This document shows, one piece after another, positions 34,884-38,362 of a DNA stretch of 38,362 bases. The notes beneath the pieces are model-generated. The model saw only the letters and a program-made list of their open reading frames with translations. It had not been told where the DNA came from and did no database searches. The position numbers and the translations under genes were made by a program. The stretch spans positions 1 to 38,362 of the forward strand of contig JAFSTG010000063.1 in the NCBI GenBank assembly GCA_017450605.1, in the 5' to 3' direction. The DNA is from Paludibacteraceae bacterium. GTDB taxonomy: Bacteria; Bacteroidota; Bacteroidia; Bacteroidales; Paludibacteraceae. The stretch's first letter is position 1; the number at the start of each line of letters is the position of its first letter.

Positions 34884-35504
34884 CTGAAGAAACTGCTATT
34901 TAATATTATTCTGATGCTGATAATAAGTTGTGGTTCCACACTCGCACAAATATCAGCCGACTCCATACCCGTTAGCCGCGATACTGTGGTAGGATGGCGT
35001 CCCGACCCTCTGCGTGCTGTTTGGATGGGAGTGATAATTCCCGGATACGGGCAGATATATAATTGTAGTTATTGGAAACTCCCCATAGTATATGGAGGCT
35101 TTATGGGATGTATATATGCCATCACATGGACCAACGGCAAATATTCCGACTATAAAGACGCATTCCGCGACATAAGCACCGACGAGGTTCTATCTTCCGA
35201 CCCCTCCCGCTCTTACAATGCCATGTTGCCTAATGGTTATACCATCGACAGAATGGGAGGTAGAGCATCATATACACGATATCTTCAGAACCGCCAAAAC
35301 TCTTTCCGCCGCTATCGGGATATAAGCATCGTTGCTACAGTAGTGGTTTATACACTTTCGCTGATAGATGCTTACGTCGATGCTCAACTCTACGACTTCG
35401 ATATCTCCGACGAACTATCAGTTAACGTACAACCACAAATCTACATCGATCCCCTCTATGAACACCGACGCTCAACAGAGTTGAGCCTCGCCATTACTTT
35501 CTAA
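34884..35504 (+). CDS. DUF5683-family envelope protein, probable CTG start
   Basis: The first ATG (34914) would leave only MLIISCG as a stub of a signal peptide. Extending ten codons to a CTG at 34884 gives (M)KKLLFNIILMLIISCG followed by STLAQ, a textbook signal peptide, in a protein of 206 residues. The in-frame stop just above (TAG at 34872) leaves no other good start. The mature part carries the DUF5683 hallmark RAVWMGVIIPGYGQIYN followed by KLPIVYGGFMG and two or three membrane segments. Function is unknown. The gene sits between parB and mltD, as in many Bacteroidota. Starting at 34914 remains possible if membrane insertion uses a later helix. Confidence 0.85.
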   Translation: MKKLLFNIILMLIISCGSTLAQISADSIPVSRDTVVGWRPDPLRAVWMGVIIPGYGQIYNCSYWKLPIVYGGFMGCIYAITWTNGKYSDYKDAFRDISTDEVLSSDPSRSYNAMLPNGYTIDRMGGRASYTRYLQNRQNSFRRYRDISIVATVVVYTLSLIDAYVDAQLYDFDISDELSVNVQPQIYIDPLYEHRRSTELSLAITF

Positions 35505-35507
35505 GCC

Positions 35508-36797
35508 ATGCTTGCTTCCATTCTTGCAATATTCTGCCAAATAATAACGGTTACTCCGATAGAACAACCTATCGACACCACAGAAGACATCATACCTGCT
35601 GAATTTCTTGATAGTCTGACAACAATCGAAGATAGTCAGGCAGAAGAATCACTTTTTACTCCTTCCGAATACGACCTCAAATTAGTGGAATGGTCGCTCT
35701 CTTGGTTAGATACCACCACTTGCACGTCGCAGGTTGACACCACCTTTATTCCCGATTCAGTATATATCAACCGTCTGAGTTCACTCCCCCGCGAGATGGA
35801 AATGACCTACAACCGCTATGTAAGAACTCAGATAGAACGCTATACCCGTCGCAGCCCAAAGCAACTGGCAATGCTCAGGCGACTAAGTACCTACTACTTT
35901 CCAATCTTCGAAGATGCACTTCATCGGCATGGACTACCCAATGAACTTAAATATCTGCCTATCATAGAATCAGCCCTTAACGTCAATGCCCATTCCCGTA
36001 TGGGAGCAGCAGGGCTATGGCAGTTTATGGTAGCCACAGGAAAGCTCTGCGGACTCGAAGTCAACTCACTTGTTGACGAACGATACGACCCATACAAAGC
36101 AACAGAGGCTGCATGCCGTTTTCTCAAATCACTCTACTCTATCTACCACGATTGGACATTAGTGATAGCTGCATATAACTGCGGACCGGGTAACGTCAAC
36201 AAGGCTATGCACCGTTCAGGCGGTAAACGTGATTTTTGGGATATATTTGAATATCTGCCCCGCGAAACACGCTCGTATGTGCCCATATTCGTGGCTGCCA
36301 ACTACGCACTCAACTACGCCGACGAACATAATATCTGTACCGCACCACTCAACGAGATGACGCAACCAACCGACACGGTTCATACCACAACTCGACTTCA
36401 CCTGATGCAAGTTAGCGAAATACTGAATATACCTCTGCCCTATCTTCGTCGCCTAAACCCACAATACACCAAAGACGTACTCCCGGGAGGCAAATCATAC
36501 TCTCTTGTACTGCCACTCGACAAAACCGGAGGATTTATCACTTTACAGGATACTATACTTGCCTATAAAGCAGATAGTCTGATCAACAACCGACGAGCCG
36601 CTATCGAACTCGCACAGAAAACCAATGTTGACGGCTCTTACAGAAACGGTAATATCACCTACTATAAGATAAGGAAAGGCGACACACTGAGCGGTATTGC
36701 CAAACGGTATCACTGCACAGTAGCTCAACTGCAAAAATGGAACGGACTGAAAGGTACCAACATACAAATCGGCAAAACTCTTAAAATTAAACGCTGA
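35508..36797 (+). CDS. Membrane-associated lytic murein transglycosylase, MltD-like with LysM
   Basis: 429 residues. Short hydrophobic N-terminus (MLASILAIFCQIITV) that probably acts as export signal. The SLT (family 1) catalytic domain spans about residues 125-290: KYLPIIESALN with catalytic glutamate E154, GAAGLWQFM, and AAYNCGPGNV. Residues about 290-345 look like a degenerate LysM, and residues 385-429 are a clear LysM (KGDTLSGIAKRYHCTVAQL). It cleaves peptidoglycan glycan strands to 1,6-anhydromuropeptides. Only three bases separate it from the DUF5683 stop, so translation is probably coupled. Confidence 0.93.
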   Translation: MLASILAIFCQIITVTPIEQPIDTTEDIIPAEFLDSLTTIEDSQAEESLFTPSEYDLKLVEWSLSWLDTTTCTSQVDTTFIPDSVYINRLSSLPREMEMTYNRYVRTQIERYTRRSPKQLAMLRRLSTYYFPIFEDALHRHGLPNELKYLPIIESALNVNAHSRMGAAGLWQFMVATGKLCGLEVNSLVDERYDPYKATEAACRFLKSLYSIYHDWTLVIAAYNCGPGNVNKAMHRSGGKRDFWDIFEYLPRETRSYVPIFVAANYALNYADEHNICTAPLNEMTQPTDTVHTTTRLHLMQVSEILNIPLPYLRRLNPQYTKDVLPGGKSYSLVLPLDKTGGFITLQDTILAYKADSLINNRRAAIELAQKTNVDGSYRNGNITYYKIRKGDTLSGIAKRYHCTVAQLQKWNGLKGTNIQIGKTLKIKR

Positions 36798-36820
36798 AAG
36801 CCGAAAGCTGACAGCTAAAA
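36793..36820 (+). repeat. 7-bp-period repeat before trxB
   Basis: Four consecutive heptamers GCTGAAA, GCCGAAA, GCTGACA and GCTAAAA. The first overlaps the mltD stop codon (TGA, 36795-36797). They fill much of the 39-base gap to the trxB ATG. Confidence 0.75.
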
Positions 36821-36836
36821 AAAATGGAATAACAAT

Positions 36837-37775
36837 ATGGAACACACAAAATGCTTAATCATTGGCTCAGGTCCTGCCGGATATACTGCAGCCATCTATG
36901 CTTCACGCGCCAATTTGTCGCCTATTCTATATGAAGGTATGCAGCCGGGCGGACAACTAACTACAACAACTGAGGTTGAGAACTTCCCCGGCTACACCGA
37001 TGGGGTTGACCCCTATACCATGATGGACGATATGAAACGTCAAGCACAACGATTTGGAGCCGATATCCGCACGGGAATGGTTACTAAAGTGGATTTCACG
37101 TGCTCTCCTAAGAAAATATGGGTTGAAGACACAGAACTTATCGAAGCCGACACTGTGATAATAGCCACCGGAGCAAGCGCCAAATACTTGGGCTTGCCTT
37201 CAGAAAAAGAATATGCTGGGAAAGGGGTATCTGCTTGTGCTACATGCGACGGATTCTTCTATCGAAAGAAAACCGTAGCAGTGGTAGGAGGAGGCGACAC
37301 AGCCTGCGAAGAAGCCACTTACCTTGCCGGATTATGCAGGAAAGTGTATCTCATCGTGCGCAAACCCTATCTTCGTGCATCACAGATAATGCAACAGCGA
37401 GTGATGAACACTCCAAATATCGAAGTGATGTTCGAACATAACACTCTTCGGCTAACTGGCGACAACAAAGTTCAAGGTGCCGACCTCGTGTTCAGAAAAG
37501 GTGAAGCCGACGAAAAAACTGTACATATCGACATCGACGGATTCTTCCTTGCTATAGGTCATAAACCCAACACAGATATATTCAAAGAATATCTGCAACT
37601 CGACGAGCAGGGATATGTCGTAACCAAGGCAGGTACTCCTATAACCAATATAGCGGGAGTCTTTGCAGCAGGCGACGTTGCCGACCCGCACTACCGCCAA
37701 GCTATCACTGCGGCTGCCTCAGGTTGCAAAGCTGCCATCGAAGCAGAAAGGTATCTAAAATCAGTTCAATTATAA
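36837..37775 (+). CDS. trxB: Thioredoxin reductase (NADPH)
   Basis: 312 residues, the usual length for the low-molecular-weight bacterial enzyme. FAD-binding GSGPAGYTAAIYASRA at the N-terminus, redox-active CATC at C134-C137 followed by DG, NADPH-binding VVGGGDTACEEATYL, and the C-terminal FAD motif GVFAAGDVADPHYRQ. It reduces thioredoxin with NADPH in the cytoplasm. Last gene of the plus-strand run. In many Bacteroidales trxB lies beside lolA and ftsK; here the parB-DUF5683-mltD block is between them. Confidence 0.97.
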   Translation: MEHTKCLIIGSGPAGYTAAIYASRANLSPILYEGMQPGGQLTTTTEVENFPGYTDGVDPYTMMDDMKRQAQRFGADIRTGMVTKVDFTCSPKKIWVEDTELIEADTVIIATGASAKYLGLPSEKEYAGKGVSACATCDGFFYRKKTVAVVGGGDTACEEATYLAGLCRKVYLIVRKPYLRASQIMQQRVMNTPNIEVMFEHNTLRLTGDNKVQGADLVFRKGEADEKTVHIDIDGFFLAIGHKPNTDIFKEYLQLDEQGYVVTKAGTPITNIAGVFAAGDVADPHYRQAITAAASGCKAAIEAERYLKSVQL

Positions 37776-37867
37776 AATACAACATCAACTATTTACTCAT
37801 TCCGCTTGAGCGTGGGAACCCTCTTCTGTACATTTCATGAAGTATTGCAGAAGGTGGATATTAAAAT
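37776..37867. other. Intergenic region after trxB
   Basis: No gene seen. It holds an imperfect inverted repeat with arms CTTCTG (37823-37828) and CAGAAG (37848-37853) around the palindrome TTCATGAA (37834-37841). It could be an RNA hairpin of the trxB 3' region; no function can be assigned. Confidence 0.4.
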
Positions 37868-37914
37868 AAATAAGCAACCATAAGCAAAGTAATAATGCTT
37901 GGGATTGCTTATTT
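37868..37914 (+). terminator. Candidate terminator of the ftsK-trxB gene run
   Basis: AAATAAGCAA (37868-37877) pairs with TTGCTTATTT (37905-37914), and an inner AAGCA/TGCTT can also pair. A T-rich stretch (ATCTTTATAAT) follows. The stem is A/T-rich and has an internal mismatch, so strength is moderate. The following 150 bases up to the tandem repeat hold no recognisable feature. Confidence 0.55.
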
Positions 37915-38072
37915 ATCTTTATAATACCAATCAATCGTAATAAAGCATACTTTACTTAATTTTAGGCATATAGGTCATTTTGCAGGCTGATTTTTTATGC
38001 GGTTATTTTCTATGTTCCTGATACATTATACTTTCGACGCAATACAGCCGGTTACAAACCGACGTACCCACC

Positions 38073-38128
38073 TGTTACCTGAGACTTAATACATGTTACC
38101 TGAGACTTGATACATGAGACTTGACACC
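38073..38128. repeat. Eight consecutive degenerate heptamers (21-bp higher order)
   Basis: The units read TGTTACC, TGAGACT, TAATACA, TGTTACC, TGAGACT, TGATACA, TGAGACT, TGACACC. The first three repeat almost exactly as the next three, giving a 21-bp repeat with one mismatch. The overall consensus is TGNNACN. It lies 9 bases from the rRNA terminator hairpin. No spacer-repeat structure of a CRISPR type is present. Confidence 0.85.
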
Positions 38129-38137
38129 AAAAACAAA

Positions 38138-38167
38138 GAAGCCCTCAGTCGTTTGACTGAAGGCTTC
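38138..38167 (-). terminator. Terminator of the rRNA operon
   Basis: In minus-strand sense GAAGCC and TCAGTC pair with GACTGA and GGCTTC around a short loop with one mismatch, followed by TTTGTTTTTGG. It lies directly after the 3' end of 5S rRNA. Confidence 0.88.
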
Positions 38168-38171
38168 CGAA

Positions 38172-38280
38172 AAGTTGGCGGCTACCTACTCTCCCACTTA
38201 CGCAGTACCATCGGCTTAGCTGAGCTTAACGACCCTGTTCGGAATGGGAAGGGGTGGGACCTCAGCAATATAACCACCTT
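38172..38280 (-). rRNA. rrf: 5S ribosomal RNA
   Basis: About 109 bases. In minus-strand sense it contains the conserved CCATTCCGAACAGG, GTTAAGCTCAGC, GATGGTACTGC and GTGGGAGAGTAGG segments. The ends pair as helix I (AAGGTGG with CCAACTT, one mismatch). The ends are set by that helix and may be off by a few bases. It is the last gene of an rRNA operon whose 23S part must lie beyond the window's right edge. Confidence 0.95.
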
Positions 38281-38304
38281 AATATAAGTTAGTTTTAGAG
38301 GCTT

Positions 38305-38339
38305 GAGTTTAGAGTTTAGAGTTTAGTATTTAGAGTCTT
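38305..38339 (-). repeat. 7-bp-period repeat in the spacer upstream of 5S rRNA
   Basis: Plus-strand units GAGTTTA three times, then GTATTTA and GAGTCTT. In rRNA sense these are TAAACTC-type units, the same family as the repeat before the RND permease. The rest of the spacer to the window end (38340-38362) shows no other feature. Confidence 0.8.
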
Positions 38340-38362
38340 TAGCGACTCTTCTTTAAACTCAT

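Noticed and set aside
38073-38128. Possible CRISPR array
   Set aside because: Units are 7/21 bp and contiguous with no unique spacers, and no cas gene is near.

Overview
The window looks like chromosomal DNA from a member of the Bacteroidota, most likely order Bacteroidales. Several promoters have the TTG-N19/20-TAnnTTTG form used by this phylum. The large secreted proteins end in type IX secretion (T9SS) type-A sorting-like domains. Lineage-typical families such as DUF5683, an RseC homologue and a PII-like protein inside an RND efflux operon are present. I see no phage, insertion sequence, CRISPR array or tRNA.

Left half (1-18951, all minus strand): a cell-surface locus of four genes that reads as one transcription unit or two. 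It starts with a 10.9 kb gene for a 3639-residue protein built from eleven cleaved-adhesin/MAM-like beta-sandwich modules, ten of them followed by a fibronectin-III-like domain, then five Cys-Asp-Ser repeats and a T9SS sorting domain. Next come two roughly 1100-residue paralogues with a different but related layout. Last is a small protein with two glycogen-binding-like domains, an InlB-B-like repeat and the beginning of a starch-binding (CBM26-like) domain. A stop codon cuts this last domain, although the same reading frame carries on with the expected residues up to the window edge.

Middle (19127-23117, plus strand): a POT-family peptide transporter, an uncharacterised acidic coiled-coil protein, the 16S rRNA methyltransferase RsmI, and a HAD-type phosphatase with its own promoter.

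Efflux operon (23239-29885, plus): a TetR-type regulator, a TolC-like outer-membrane protein, a lipoprotein adaptor, an RND permease and a PII-like protein. A good promoter, two palindromes and a possible 16-codon leader peptide lie upstream. A bidirectional terminator separates it from a convergent, solitary rseC.

Right part (30433-37775, plus): ftsK, lolA-like, parB, DUF5683, mltD-like transglycosylase and trxB. These genes cover chromosome segregation and division, envelope maintenance and thiol redox balance. parB has no parA beside it, and the DUF5683 gene appears to start at CTG. The window ends in the 3' end of an rRNA operon (5S rRNA and terminator, minus strand) that converges on trxB.

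The most unexpected non-coding signal is a set of degenerate tandem repeats with a strict 7-base period. They fill several short gaps: before the RND permease, parB and trxB, in the spacer upstream of 5S, and in the trxB-rRNA gap. The sequence differs between sites, but one family occurs at two sites in the same orientation relative to transcription.
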